NCBI GenBank assembly: GCA_937910905.1
Contig: CALEPV010000097.1
Span: forward strand, 1 to 64,000
Direction: 5' to 3'
DNA: 64,000 bases
Source of the DNA: an uncultured Prevotellaceae bacterium
GTDB taxonomy: Bacteria > Bacteroidota > Bacteroidia > Bacteroidales > Bacteroidaceae
Below are positions 41,419-51,900 of this stretch, in pieces. Below the pieces are notes generated by a model. The model did not search any database. It had not been told where the DNA came from and saw only the letters and a program-made list of their open reading frames with translations. Made by a program: the position numbers and the translations under genes. The first letter of the stretch is position 1, and each line of letters opens with the position of its first letter.

Positions 41419-44400
41419 ATGATGAACAGAAATGACATTTATGGCCTAGTATGCCTCCTGTTATCCACTCTTTCTCTGTTGACGATGGGAGCGTCAGAAG
41501 CGTGGGGGCAGACGCTTGAAGAAGGGTCCTATTATATTGCCTGTCATGACAAAGGAAGTTATAGCAGCAGCGATCCATCGAACAACTATTACCTGACTGC
41601 TGCCACCGGCTACTTCTATGCTGTGAATAGCTCAAACGTCACGACGGGTGTGGCAGAGAACAATGGCATGCCATTCCTGACCACTTATAAGAGTTTTCTC
41701 CATGATGCATCAGCAAATGCGGTCTGGCAGGTCAGCCAGTATGTGAAAGACGGAACGACCTACTATCGGTTCCGTCTTCAAGGCAAACAGTTGGTGGCCA
41801 ACGACCCTTATTTAGTGACAGCAGGTACGAATACTTATCGCCGCATCGCTGTCCACTTGGAAGACGTGGAGACGGTGACGGACAATTCCCTTTTCGTACT
41901 TACCAAGGTTTCGGGGAAAGACTACTATACCATCCGCCCCAAGGATGTCGCGACGTCTTTGGCATTGAATCCCGCTACTGCCAATTATGACCAGACAGAA
42001 CGCTACAGTAGCACGGGTAATGGCTATGGCGGCCTGATCGGGCTTGGCAGCTCAACGGACGGTAACTCTTTCTGGTATTTCGAGGCGTACATCCCCACGC
42101 CCGTCATCACCCGTTCCAGCGACAACGTGGTCACCATCAGTTGTGACCCGGCAGGAACGGCTATCTACTATACCACCGACGGCAGCATTCCCGACCCGAC
42201 CGATGTGGGCGAGGGGAAGTCCACACAACAGTATGCAGCCCCCTTCACCCTGACCGATGGCACGAGTGGCGTGAAGGCCGTCGCCGTGGCTAATGGCAAG
42301 ACATCTCCTGTGGTGACCCTCGACGTGGCAGTACTGTTCGGTGCCTCCTGTTCCTATCTCGTCCAGAGCGTGGAGAACAGTTACTTCTACCTGCTGCCCG
42401 GCACGACCGACACCTACGGCTACGAGCGGCTTGTCACCAACTCGCTGGCCCGTCCGACCATGATGTGGTACTTCACGGATGCCGGTATCGCTGATGGCAA
42501 GCAATACTACTACATCGTCAACAAAGAGAGCGGCAAGCACCTGTTCTACCATACCTATCTGGACAGCGACAGCAAGACCCAGCATGGCTATGCCTTGGAT
42601 GCCGACACTGAAGCCTACCTTGATAACGAGAACTACATGTTCAGCCTTGAGCAGGCTGCGACTGGCTACAACATCAGTCCAAAGGCTGCCCCCACCCGCT
42701 ACCTGAACAAGAACGGCGGCAACGCGCAGAGCTGGAACGTGAACACCACGACCAACAATACCGCCACAACAACCCAGTGGAACGTGGTTCGTGCAACGGG
42801 CGACAAGATGCCCTCGCTGACGCACCCCGTCAGCATCTCCTCCGACAGCCACTGCTACTATTTCAATATCGCCAACCTGACATACAGCGGCTACTACCTG
42901 ACGCAGGCTGCCAACGTTATCACGTCCACGGATGCCTCGGCCTGGTATGTTCAGGAGGCCGGGCGCGACGACTGGCTCATATACTATCACATCGTTGATG
43001 CCGCTACCGGGCAATACCTGTATCTCAACAAGACCAGTAGCTGGACGGACAACCCGCTCACCACAAAGGCTGCGGATGAGCTGACCTCTGACAACGCCGA
43101 CCGCGCAACATTCGTGATAGCACGAAGCTTCACCGACGGTCAGCTCTACATCGTGCCAAGCTATTTCAAGTATACGGCTCCTAATGTCTATTACAGCATT
43201 TACCAGAAGGACAACAACGGTGTGTTGCAGGTGAGGAGCAACTGGAACAGCAACGACATCAAGTGGAGTTTCACGTCGGCATCGTTCCAGTGTGCCGCCC
43301 CGGAGGTCTCCTACGATGCTACGCAGGGCACCGTCAGCCTGTCGTGCTCCACGCCAGGGACCAAGATCTACTATGTCCGCTATGCCAGTGCCGACGGTGC
43401 CGACCCCGACCTGGGCAATGCCACCATCAAGGCCGCGCTGACGCTTTACGACGGCACACCCGTCAGCATGGACGGCTATACCTATATCAAGGCCATAGCA
43501 GCGCGATGCACCGACGACGGCAGCGACCAGTCGGCGGTAACCGCCTACGGCCCCGTTGCGTTCCATTGTGCCACGCCTGTCATCAAGATGAAGAACGGTC
43601 AGGTGGCGATTACCTGCTCTACGGCGAGTGCCACCATCTACTACACGCTCGACCAGGAGATAGACGCCACCAATCCCTTAGCGACCACGGGGCTACAGAC
43701 TTACACTGGTCCTTTCGCCGTGGACGGGATGCCGGTGGTGCGTGCCTTTGCAGTCGTGGGAAGCAACATCGCCAACATGTCTGCCATCGCAGAGTACGAT
43801 GATGTCCCGACGACTATTGCCAGAGCCTCCGAGATTACCAGCATGAGCGGCAACTACTATCTGGCTGAAGGGTTCGTCGACGACCTGTCTGCTCCCATAG
43901 GGTCGGAGAGCAATCCCTTTACGGGAAAGATAGATGGCGGCTACAATGCCTTCAGCCTCAGCCACTCCCTCTTTGCCTGCGTGCAGGACGCCACCATCAA
44001 GAATGTGGTGGTCAGCAGTGCCACCATCAGTGGAGGCGTCAACACGGGTGCCCTCTGCAACGTGGTCGACGGCACGTCGCGCATCTACAACTGCGGCGTC
44101 CTCGGTGGCAGCATCAGCGGCAGCGGGGCCGTGGGCGGACTCGTGGGCAAGATACAGTCGGGCAGCGACAGCCGCGTGGTGAACTGCTACAACTATGCCG
44201 CCGTCGTTGGCGGCAGCCATGCTGCCGGCATCGTGGGGCGAAACGACGGAGCGAACGCCCGCATCGCCCTCTGCATGATGTACGGCGACGTGACGGGGGC
44301 CACTGTCATCTCGCCCGTCTATAGCGGCACACATACGAAAAACGTCAGCAACTTCAGCGAGTACAACTATTACAGGAGCAAGGCCAACGTGCCTTACACC

Positions 44401-46869
44401 CTCTACAACGACCAGTCGGCCATCGACAAGGACGAGTACCTGACGCGCTTCCCCTTCTACCGCCACATACTGAATACCCACCGCTATATAGCGGCCTACT
44501 TCCTGTTTGGCGACTATGACGCTGACAATGTGGAGGAGATAGGCCACTGGGTACTCAGCACGCAGACGGCAGCCTACCCCATCGTGGAGGACTGGCAGAC
44601 CAATACTAAGCGAACCATCGTGGACATCAACGACAACCTGCCCACGACGACAGCCGACTATGCCGGCCGCCTGCTGACGGACATGGGCAGCGGCGGCTAT
44701 CTGACCGTCAATGTCAGCATCAACGGCAACAGCTACTCCTCGCAGCTGCCCATCACCGACATGGACACCCTGCGCTACGACTACACCTGGGGCAAGGTGG
44801 TGCTGCCCTTTGCCAACGAATACAGCGGATGGACGCGCAACTACAGCAAGGTATGCACGGGGTGGAAGATTACCAGCATCACCGGCGGCACGGAGGGAAC
44901 CTATCAGCACTATAACATGGCCGACCGCGACTGCACGGCCAAGGACCTCTACGCCAACTCCGGCTATATCTTTGCCCAGGGCGGATATTACGTGGTGCCC
45001 TACGGCGTGACGTCCATCAGCATCGAGGCCCACTTCGCCAATGCCTTCTATCTGAGCGACCCTACCTACGAGACAGGCTTCACGGCCAACTATGCCACCG
45101 CCAACCCCTTGGGCGGCAGCGTGCCGGAGAGCTATCACGGGCAGACGGTATATACAAGTCTGGAGATGCTGGTAGCCGACCTTGCCGAGACCAACACCCC
45201 GCACGACCAGGCCATCGTGCTCGTGGGCAACTACCACTTCAACGTCACCAGCAGCACCAACGGCTTCAATGTCCGTAAGGCCGTGACCATCATGAGCACC
45301 GACGAGGACAATAACCAGGAGCCCGACTACGGATGGTACACCAGCAATGCCCAAGGCCGACTGGAAGTGCCGGCCCTGCGGTTTGACTTCGTGCCAAACA
45401 TCGAGATGGGCATGGCGGCACGTGTCACCAACACCACCCGCTATCCGGGCATCGGCATCTGGCACGCCCGCGGGTGGTTTGAGCTCACGGAGACCTGCGT
45501 CAGCATCATGTCGCAGTGCGAAATCAACTCGTCCGACTTCCTCAGCACCGACAACGGCAAGGGCAACAACCGCTGGATAGCCAACAGCGGATGCTTCGTG
45601 CAGATTGTCCGCGCCCGCGACAACAACTGCACCAAACTGAGCTACATACAGATTGGAGGCAACGCCTACGTGGAGGAGTTCTACCCGGGTTCCCATACCG
45701 ACGAGGCACGTGCCAACACCATCGTACCCATCGTTGTGACGGGCGGCGAGGTGAAGGAGTGTTTCATGAGCGGCTATGCGGCAGGCGGCACACTCACGGG
45801 CGACACGATACGTTTCTGGTGTACCGGCGGAAAAATCCACAAGTACCTGGGATGCTATATGGAGGAACCTGTCGAGGCCGGCCTAAAAGCCAAGATTGAC
45901 CATGCCCTGATAGGCCGTTTCTTTGGCGGTGGCACCTCGTCTTCGGCACGCATCAAGGGCGACATCAACGTGACCATTAACAACAGCAAAGTAGACTTTT
46001 ACTGCGGCGGACCCGAGTTTGGCGACATGTACAGCGGCAAGACTGTCACGACCCGTGCCACCAACACCATCTTCGGCAATTACTATGGGGCCGGCTTTGG
46101 TGGTACGTCCCTCACATACGTCCGCAACGAGCAGATGATTAACGAAATTTCTGGTGCTACGATGACCTACCCCATCGCCTTCACCGAATACACCAACCGA
46201 CGCCTTAACGCACGAAGCGACAACAGCATCGCCACCTGCTACAAGTTCGAGTACATCTACCACTCCAACGGCCACCAGACCGTGGCACGCTACTACACCG
46301 GCTACGCTCTGTTCTCGCTTGCCACCACAGGCAGCATCACCAACCATCTGACGAACTGCCACATCCTGGGCGACTTCTACGGCGCAGGATGCCAGGGCAA
46401 GGTAAACGGTACCGTCACCTCCACGCTGAGCGGCTGCACCATCGACGGCGATGCCTACGGCGGCGGCTATAAGGCAGAGTCCAACGAGGTGAGCGTCTAT
46501 ACCGGGACGCAGCCCACCTATTCCATTTACACCCGCGAGACCGGCATCTTCTCCGGCTTCGGCACCGTGCCGCCTGATACCTACACCTGGAAGCAGGGCA
46601 CCGCCGGCACCTCCAGCGAGGCCGTCAAGGAACTCTACACCAACGTGACGCTGACGGACCTCGGCAATGTCACCGGCAACGTCTCCATTCTCATCGACGG
46701 CGGCACCGTGCACAATGTCTTCGGTGGCGGCAACGAGAGCAAGTCGCTCAGCAACACTTCCGTCAATATCCAGAATAAAGCCGTTGTCAACGGTAACGTC
46801 TATGGTGGCGGCAACCGTGCCGAGGTGATGGGAGCAACTCATGTACAGATAGGGAAACAGATATTCTGA
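41419..46869 (+). CDS. Second giant VYGGGN-repeat surface protein, no visible sorting tail
   Basis: 1816 residues with a signal peptide ending SEAWGQ, starting 3 bases after the first giant gene. An N-terminal ricin/beta-trefoil-like stretch (about 35-220) is followed by three segments resembling chitobiase C-terminal/Fn3-associated domains (about 225-308, 624-714, 717-795: TAIYYTTDGSIPD, TKIYYVRYASADGADPD, ATIYYTLDQEI). Then come a GLUG-like region (about 815-970, GAVGGLVGKIQSGS) and a C-terminal GGGN region (about 1410-1816). It stops right after NVYGGGNRAEVMGATHVQIGKQIF, in the middle of a repeat. The absence of a C-terminal sorting domain suggests 3' truncation or a different way of staying on the surface. 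Confidence 0.78.
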   Translation: MMNRNDIYGLVCLLLSTLSLLTMGASEAWGQTLEEGSYYIACHDKGSYSSSDPSNNYYLTAATGYFYAVNSSNVTTGVAENNGMPFLTTYKSFLHDASANAVWQVSQYVKDGTTYYRFRLQGKQLVANDPYLVTAGTNTYRRIAVHLEDVETVTDNSLFVLTKVSGKDYYTIRPKDVATSLALNPATANYDQTERYSSTGNGYGGLIGLGSSTDGNSFWYFEAYIPTPVITRSSDNVVTISCDPAGTAIYYTTDGSIPDPTDVGEGKSTQQYAAPFTLTDGTSGVKAVAVANGKTSPVVTLDVAVLFGASCSYLVQSVENSYFYLLPGTTDTYGYERLVTNSLARPTMMWYFTDAGIADGKQYYYIVNKESGKHLFYHTYLDSDSKTQHGYALDADTEAYLDNENYMFSLEQAATGYNISPKAAPTRYLNKNGGNAQSWNVNTTTNNTATTTQWNVVRATGDKMPSLTHPVSISSDSHCYYFNIANLTYSGYYLTQAANVITSTDASAWYVQEAGRDDWLIYYHIVDAATGQYLYLNKTSSWTDNPLTTKAADELTSDNADRATFVIARSFTDGQLYIVPSYFKYTAPNVYYSIYQKDNNGVLQVRSNWNSNDIKWSFTSASFQCAAPEVSYDATQGTVSLSCSTPGTKIYYVRYASADGADPDLGNATIKAALTLYDGTPVSMDGYTYIKAIAARCTDDGSDQSAVTAYGPVAFHCATPVIKMKNGQVAITCSTASATIYYTLDQEIDATNPLATTGLQTYTGPFAVDGMPVVRAFAVVGSNIANMSAIAEYDDVPTTIARASEITSMSGNYYLAEGFVDDLSAPIGSESNPFTGKIDGGYNAFSLSHSLFACVQDATIKNVVVSSATISGGVNTGALCNVVDGTSRIYNCGVLGGSISGSGAVGGLVGKIQSGSDSRVVNCYNYAAVVGGSHAAGIVGRNDGANARIALCMMYGDVTGATVISPVYSGTHTKNVSNFSEYNYYRSKANVPYTLYNDQSAIDKDEYLTRFPFYRHILNTHRYIAAYFLFGDYDADNVEEIGHWVLSTQTAAYPIVEDWQTNTKRTIVDINDNLPTTTADYAGRLLTDMGSGGYLTVNVSINGNSYSSQLPITDMDTLRYDYTWGKVVLPFANEYSGWTRNYSKVCTGWKITSITGGTEGTYQHYNMADRDCTAKDLYANSGYIFAQGGYYVVPYGVTSISIEAHFANAFYLSDPTYETGFTANYATANPLGGSVPESYHGQTVYTSLEMLVADLAETNTPHDQAIVLVGNYHFNVTSSTNGFNVRKAVTIMSTDEDNNQEPDYGWYTSNAQGRLEVPALRFDFVPNIEMGMAARVTNTTRYPGIGIWHARGWFELTETCVSIMSQCEINSSDFLSTDNGKGNNRWIANSGCFVQIVRARDNNCTKLSYIQIGGNAYVEEFYPGSHTDEARANTIVPIVVTGGEVKECFMSGYAAGGTLTGDTIRFWCTGGKIHKYLGCYMEEPVEAGLKAKIDHALIGRFFGGGTSSSARIKGDINVTINNSKVDFYCGGPEFGDMYSGKTVTTRATNTIFGNYYGAGFGGTSLTYVRNEQMINEISGATMTYPIAFTEYTNRRLNARSDNSIATCYKFEYIYHSNGHQTVARYYTGYALFSLATTGSITNHLTNCHILGDFYGAGCQGKVNGTVTSTLSGCTIDGDAYGGGYKAESNEVSVYTGTQPTYSIYTRETGIFSGFGTVPPDTYTWKQGTAGTSSEAVKELYTNVTLTDLGNVTGNVSILIDGGTVHNVFGGGNESKSLSNTSVNIQNKAVVNGNVYGGGNRAEVMGATHVQIGKQIF

Positions 46870-46966
46870 CATGACTTTTCAATACCGCAAGATGAACAGA
46901 GTATAAAAAATAACACAATTCAAGCAATTTAATTTGGATTTATATGGATAGGATCAAAAACAAATG

Positions 46967-46974
46967 TAAATTTG
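46967..46974 (+). promoter_or_regulatory. Candidate -7 element for araA
   Basis: TAAATTTG matches TAnnTTTG about 96 bases before the araA ATG. No properly spaced TTTG lies upstream, as is common for regulated promoters. Confidence 0.5.
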
Positions 46975-47005
46975 TGCCCGAAATCTAATTATATTAACTA
47001 ACCTT

Positions 47006-47061
47006 GACCCAAGCCCCATTAGGGTCCTCCGCCCATCCCCAGTGGAGTTAATAGGGGGGCT
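47006..47061 (+). promoter_or_regulatory. Structured araA leader with competing hairpins
   Basis: GACCC (47006-47010) can pair with GGGTC (47022-47026). Alternatively AGCCCC (47012-47017) can pair with GGGGCT (47056-47061), enclosing CTCC/GGAG (47027-47030 with 47044-47047). The two folds conflict topologically. The second ends 8 bases before the araA ATG. Confidence 0.4.
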
Positions 47062-47069
47062 ATTGATTT

Positions 47070-48602
47070 ATGTTCAAAGACTTAGAGATTTGGTGGGTGA
47101 CTGGCGCACAGTTGCTCTATGGAGGTGATGCTGTCATAGCTGTTGACGCTCACTCAAAGGAAATGGTTGCCGGCCTTAATGATGGTGGCAAGATACCTGT
47201 TAAAGTCGTATATAAAGGCACAGCTAACAGCTCCAAGGAAGTGGAGGCTGTAATGAAGGCTGCCAACAACGATGACAAGTGCATAGGTATCATAACATGG
47301 ATGCATACATTCTCGCCTGCCAAGATGTGGATCAAGGGTCTCCAGCGCTTGGAGAAGCCTATGCTCCACTTCCACACACAGTACAACGCCGAGATTCCCT
47401 GGGCAACCATGGACATGGACTACATGAACCTCAACCAGAGCGCCCACGGCGACATCGAGTTCGGACATATCTGCACCCGTATGCGCGTGGCTCGCAAGGT
47501 GGTCTGCGGCTACTGGAAGGACGAGCAGGCTCAGAAGCAGATTGCCGTCTGGGCACGTGTCTGCGCCGGCGTGGCCGATGCCCACGATGTACGCTGCCTC
47601 ATGTTCGGCATGAACATGAACAACGTCTCCGTGACCGATGGCGACCGCGTGGAGTTCGAGCAGCGCCTGGGCTATCATGTGGACTACTACCCCGTCAGCT
47701 CGCTCATGGAGTACTTCAAGAAGGTGACCGACGCCGAGGTTGATGAACTCGTGGAGCAGTACAAGAAGGAGTATGTCATCAAGATCGACGAGAGCGGCGA
47801 AGAGGTTTACTGGGAGAAGGTGAAGAACGCCGCCAAGGCCGAGATCGCCATACGCCGTGTGCTGAAGGATGAGGGTGCCACAGCCTTCACCACCAACTTC
47901 GACGACCTCGGTGATGCCGACATCGACCAGCCCGACTTCTGCGGCTTCGACCAGATTCCCGGCCTGGCCTCACAGCGTCTCATGGCTGAGGGCATCGGCT
48001 TCGGCGCCGAGGGCGACTGGAAGACGGCCTGCCTCTACCGCACGCTGTGGGTGATGCAGCAGGGTCTCACCAAGGGCTGCTCGTTCCTCGAGGACTACAC
48101 GCTCAACTTCGCCGGCGACCGCAGCTCGTGTCTGCAGAGCCACATGCTCGAGGTGACGCCGCTCATCGCCGTCGACAAGCCCAAGCTCGAGGTGCACTTC
48201 CTCGGCATCGGCATCCGCAAGCAGCAGACGGCACGTCTGGTGTTCACCAGCAAGACAGGCCCCGGCATCAAGGCTACCGTCGTCGACCTCGGCAACCGCT
48301 TCCGCCTCATCTCGCAGGAGGTGGAGTGCATCGAGCCCAAGCCCATGCCCAACCTGCCCGTGGCCAGCGCCCTCTGGGTGCCGCAGCCCACGTTCGAGAT
48401 CGGCGCCGGAGCATGGATCCTCGCCGGCGGCACGCACCACAGTGCCTTCTCCTACGACATCACCGAGGAGTACTGGGAGGACTTCGCTGAAATCTTCGGC
48501 ATTGAGTACGTCAAGATCAACAAGCAGACCAATATCGCCGACTTCAAGCAGCAGCTGCGCAACAACGAGGTTTACTTCATGCTGAACAAGGCATTGAAGT
48601 AA
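47070..48602 (+). CDS. araA: L-arabinose isomerase
   Basis: 510 residues, about the standard length for AraA (roughly 500). Typical segments are EIWWVTGAQLLYGGDAV at the N-terminus, CIGIITWMHTFSPAKMWI, LHFHTQYNAEIPW, GHICTRMRVARKVVCGYW, KGCSFLEDYTLNF and GTHHSAFSYDIT near the C-terminus. It converts L-arabinose to L-ribulose in the cytoplasm, the first step of the arabinose pathway. It is probably monocistronic, because terminator hairpins follow. The FGGY kinase gene that could act next is 4.6 kb downstream under its own promoter. No epimerase (araD) is in the window. Confidence 0.96.
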   Translation: MFKDLEIWWVTGAQLLYGGDAVIAVDAHSKEMVAGLNDGGKIPVKVVYKGTANSSKEVEAVMKAANNDDKCIGIITWMHTFSPAKMWIKGLQRLEKPMLHFHTQYNAEIPWATMDMDYMNLNQSAHGDIEFGHICTRMRVARKVVCGYWKDEQAQKQIAVWARVCAGVADAHDVRCLMFGMNMNNVSVTDGDRVEFEQRLGYHVDYYPVSSLMEYFKKVTDAEVDELVEQYKKEYVIKIDESGEEVYWEKVKNAAKAEIAIRRVLKDEGATAFTTNFDDLGDADIDQPDFCGFDQIPGLASQRLMAEGIGFGAEGDWKTACLYRTLWVMQQGLTKGCSFLEDYTLNFAGDRSSCLQSHMLEVTPLIAVDKPKLEVHFLGIGIRKQQTARLVFTSKTGPGIKATVVDLGNRFRLISQEVECIEPKPMPNLPVASALWVPQPTFEIGAGAWILAGGTHHSAFSYDITEEYWEDFAEIFGIEYVKINKQTNIADFKQQLRNNEVYFMLNKALK

Positions 48603-48647
48603 CGACCCCAGCACCTCGTGAAATAATTTAGCCCCGAATGACCATGA

Positions 48648-48674
48648 GGCTGTGTCGTTCAATATGACACAGCC
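48648..48674 (+). terminator. Hairpin after araA
   Basis: GGCTGTGTC/GACACAGCC form a perfect 9-bp stem with a 9-base loop, 46 bases past the araA stop. Confidence 0.65.
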
Positions 48675-48686
48675 CCTTATGCACGG

Positions 48687-48721
48687 TACGCTGTCAGCAG
48701 AGACAGCGTACTGTTTTTTTT
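48687..48721 (+). terminator. Rho-independent terminator after araA
   Basis: TACGCTGTC/GACAGCGTA form a 9-bp stem with a 6-base loop, followed by CTG and a long T run. Confidence 0.85.
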
Positions 48722-48838
48722 GCACCCTTAACACTGTTTAACTAAACAGGGGGGGGTAAGTGTAAACATTTGTTTACCTTCGCACCGCATAGTGTATCTC
48801 CGTGTGCTTACGCGCACGCGTGTGCGTTCGAAAATATG

Positions 48839-48874
48839 TTCATACACGACAATTATGCCTTCATACACGACAAT
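48839..48874 (+). promoter_or_regulatory. 15-bp direct repeat with 21-bp period
   Basis: TTCATACACGACAAT occurs at 48839-48853 and again at 48860-48874. Two helical turns between copies, 50-90 bases before the start codon, suggest a tandem regulator site. Confidence 0.5.
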
Positions 48875-48925
48875 AACGCATGACATATATTCAACTATCT
48901 ACTAATTATAACTCTAACAAACAAC

Positions 48926-51900
48926 ATGAAGAAAATCAAACTCTTCTTGGCCGCATGTGCGGCTATGGTCAGCGTTGGCGTACAGGCTGGCGCTGATTGG
49001 ACTGCTCCTTCTGCTCCGACACGTGATGCGTATTCGACGGAGTGGGCCACACCTACCAGTGGAGAGACGTACTACATCTACAACGTCGGTGCCGGCACGT
49101 TCCTTGGTGGCGGCCGTAATTATGGTACTCGCACCATCTCGACAATCAATAACGTGTGGGTTGATGGCGATGCCACGATCACCCCGACTGCGTGGGTTGA
49201 CTATGCCCTGCCCTTCACTCTTCAAAAGAATGAGGATGGCACGTGGTATCTCATCCACAAGGGAACAGACAAGGCAAACAAGTACATGTTCTATGAACCT
49301 ACCAGCAATGGCTCTTACATAGACAACAATACCACACATGCCGGAAGCAAGTGGAATATTGTCAGCACCGACAACGGGTATCGCCTTGACATGAATGCCA
49401 AGTCGGGTCAGTACTTCGGCGTACACGCCACCAACCTTGTATCCTCAACGCTGGCTTGTACGTTTTCTGATTTCGCAAATGCCGAGTCAGACAAGTGGAT
49501 ATACTGGCAGTTCGTCCCCGAAAGCGAGGGCAGTGCCATCAAGACTTATGCGGCAAATTACTTCAACGAGGTTGCTCTCTACAACGCCAAGCTGGCGTAT
49601 GCAGCCAAGCGTGAGACGGCACTCGGCTTTGTTGCCAAAACCGACTCCTACACCGACGAGACGGGTGCTGCCGCCACGCTGACAAATGCTGTCTATGCAC
49701 AGGATGATGTCGTTGACGCAGCCACGACGGTGGCAGAGATTGAAACCGCTGGCGATGCCGTAAGCGCTGCCACCATCACCTTCCTGTCCAGCATCATCAT
49801 CACCTCCGGCTTCGACATCACCGATGTCTGGATTACAAATTCTGCACCTTATGCCAACGGCGATGGCTGGACGGCAACCAACGGTACGCGCCTGAATGAT
49901 TGGGCTTCCAACCCTGTCACATACGACTCCAGTAATCAGTGCGCAGAGATGTGGAGCAACACGGGGGCTACCTTCAAGCAGACTTTGTCTAATCTGCCGG
50001 CTGGTGCCTATCAGCTGACAGCTATCGCATTCACTCGCACAGGCTATGTCACTACTTTGAGTGCAGGTGAATCTTCCATGTCCATAGCAACTGTTAGTAG
50101 TAGTGAAGTGAATGGTCGTGATGCTGCTAAAACTTGGTTTGACAATGGCAATGGTGTGAACAACCTCAATTTCCAGTTGAACGAAGACACTGAGAGCCTT
50201 GAAATAGGTTTGACAACAGGCACTACTGGTGATGCTTGGACGGTATGGCGTTCTTTCACCCTCACCTACTATGGCGACCCTATCAACCTTGCCAAGGCCA
50301 ATCTGACAGCTGCCGTGGCAACCGCCGAGGCATACGAGGGAATAGTTCCGACTGCCGTCTATTCTACAATTGCTGCTGCCATTACAGCCAATGACAAGAC
50401 ATACGACACCGTAGCAGACTACGATGCCGCTACTGCCGCCATCAACGCTGCCGTGAGTGCCAACGCCACCACTGCCATCATCGCCGACTATGCCCGCTAC
50501 CAGAGCGTGAAGGCAGCCGCTTTAGGAATTGCTGCAGAAACGAGTACGACTGATGCAGATGCTGCTGTTAACGCTGCTACCACCACTGCAGCCATCGATG
50601 CCGCGGTTGTCACCCTCCGTGCTGCATTCCAGACAGCACTTGCCTCTGTAGACATCCCCGCAGATCCTGGTTATATTGACGTAACCGCTGTAATGGTGGA
50701 CAACGCTTCTGTAAGCACAAACACCAACTACTGGACAAAAGAAGGAACCCCCAATGGTGGTTACAGCTTCGGTGTCTGCAACTATGGCGAGTGTGAGTTC
50801 TATCTGCAGAACTTCAAGTTCTATCAGACATTGGCTATGAGCACTGGTACATGGGAGTTTGGTGTTACTGGCTTCCACCGTGCTGGTAACCACAGCACAT
50901 ACTTCTATGCTGGTGATGACAAGATTCTTATTCCCGGCGTGGAAAGCGATGTCGTGAATTCTATGGCTGAAGCCAAGACCTACTTCGACAATGGCAATGG
51001 TAAGGTTTCACTGAAGTTCGGCATTGAGGAAGCTGGCAACGTAGAAATAGGCATCGACAACCAGGATACTCAGACCGACAAGTGGACCATCTTCCGCGAC
51101 TTCACGCTGAAGTACTACGGCTCTGCTGTTGACTACAGCATCTATACCGCTGCTTGGTCTGACGCACTTGCAGCCGCCAATGCTGCCAAGGAAGCTGAGG
51201 CTAATGTCAACGTGACAGGTGCTGAACTTACAGCTCTGAACGACGCCATTGCTGATGCTCCCGACGGAAGCTCAAAGGCTAACTACATCGAGAAGACCAA
51301 TGCTCTGACCGCTGCCACCAGCGCCTTCACTGCCGCCGCCGCTTCCTACGACGCGTATGTGGCTTATAAGGCTGAGACCGTTGCCCTCTTCGGCTCCGAC
51401 CTCGATGTCGCCGCTCCCGCCACCGCTGCCGAGGCTGTGACCGCTGTCCAGAACCTGAACATAGCACAGTATAATAAGGTGGCTACCGACTATCCCTACT
51501 CCCTGACCAGCAAGATTGGCGACTTCTCCAGCTGGACGGGTACCGCTACTCTCGGTGTTGATCGCACTGACGACACTCCCAACTACCTCAGCTGGGCGCA
51601 TTATAGCGGTGTCGCACATGCTTACTATGAGCAATGCTCAGTCGGCTATGAAAATGCTGGTGGCTGGACCATACAGTACACCAAGACCACGACCCTGCCT
51701 GCCGGCAGCTATGTCGTGAAGGTCGCCGCCCGTTCATCCGCAGGTGTCACCAGCTCCATGAGTTGTTCTGCAACCGACGTTACCATCTCCCTGCCCTGCG
51801 CCGGCGACAACACACGCGGCATCAATACCAGCGGCGTGGCCAGCTGGAGCGATGACGACGAGTTCATCACCTACCGTGGCACCAACAACACTCCTGCCGC

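Larger units (their letters stand above)
48603..48925. other. Gene-free stretch between araA and the 1263-residue protein gene
   Basis: No gene was seen. It contains two hairpins after araA, a CACGCGTG palindrome with extended CGCACGCGTGTGCG context (48815-48822 core), and a 15-bp direct repeat with a 21-bp period (48839-48874). Confidence 0.7.

Noticed and set aside
43693..45840. 715-codon open frame antisense to the second giant gene
   Set aside because: Same artefact. No domain or promoter supports it.
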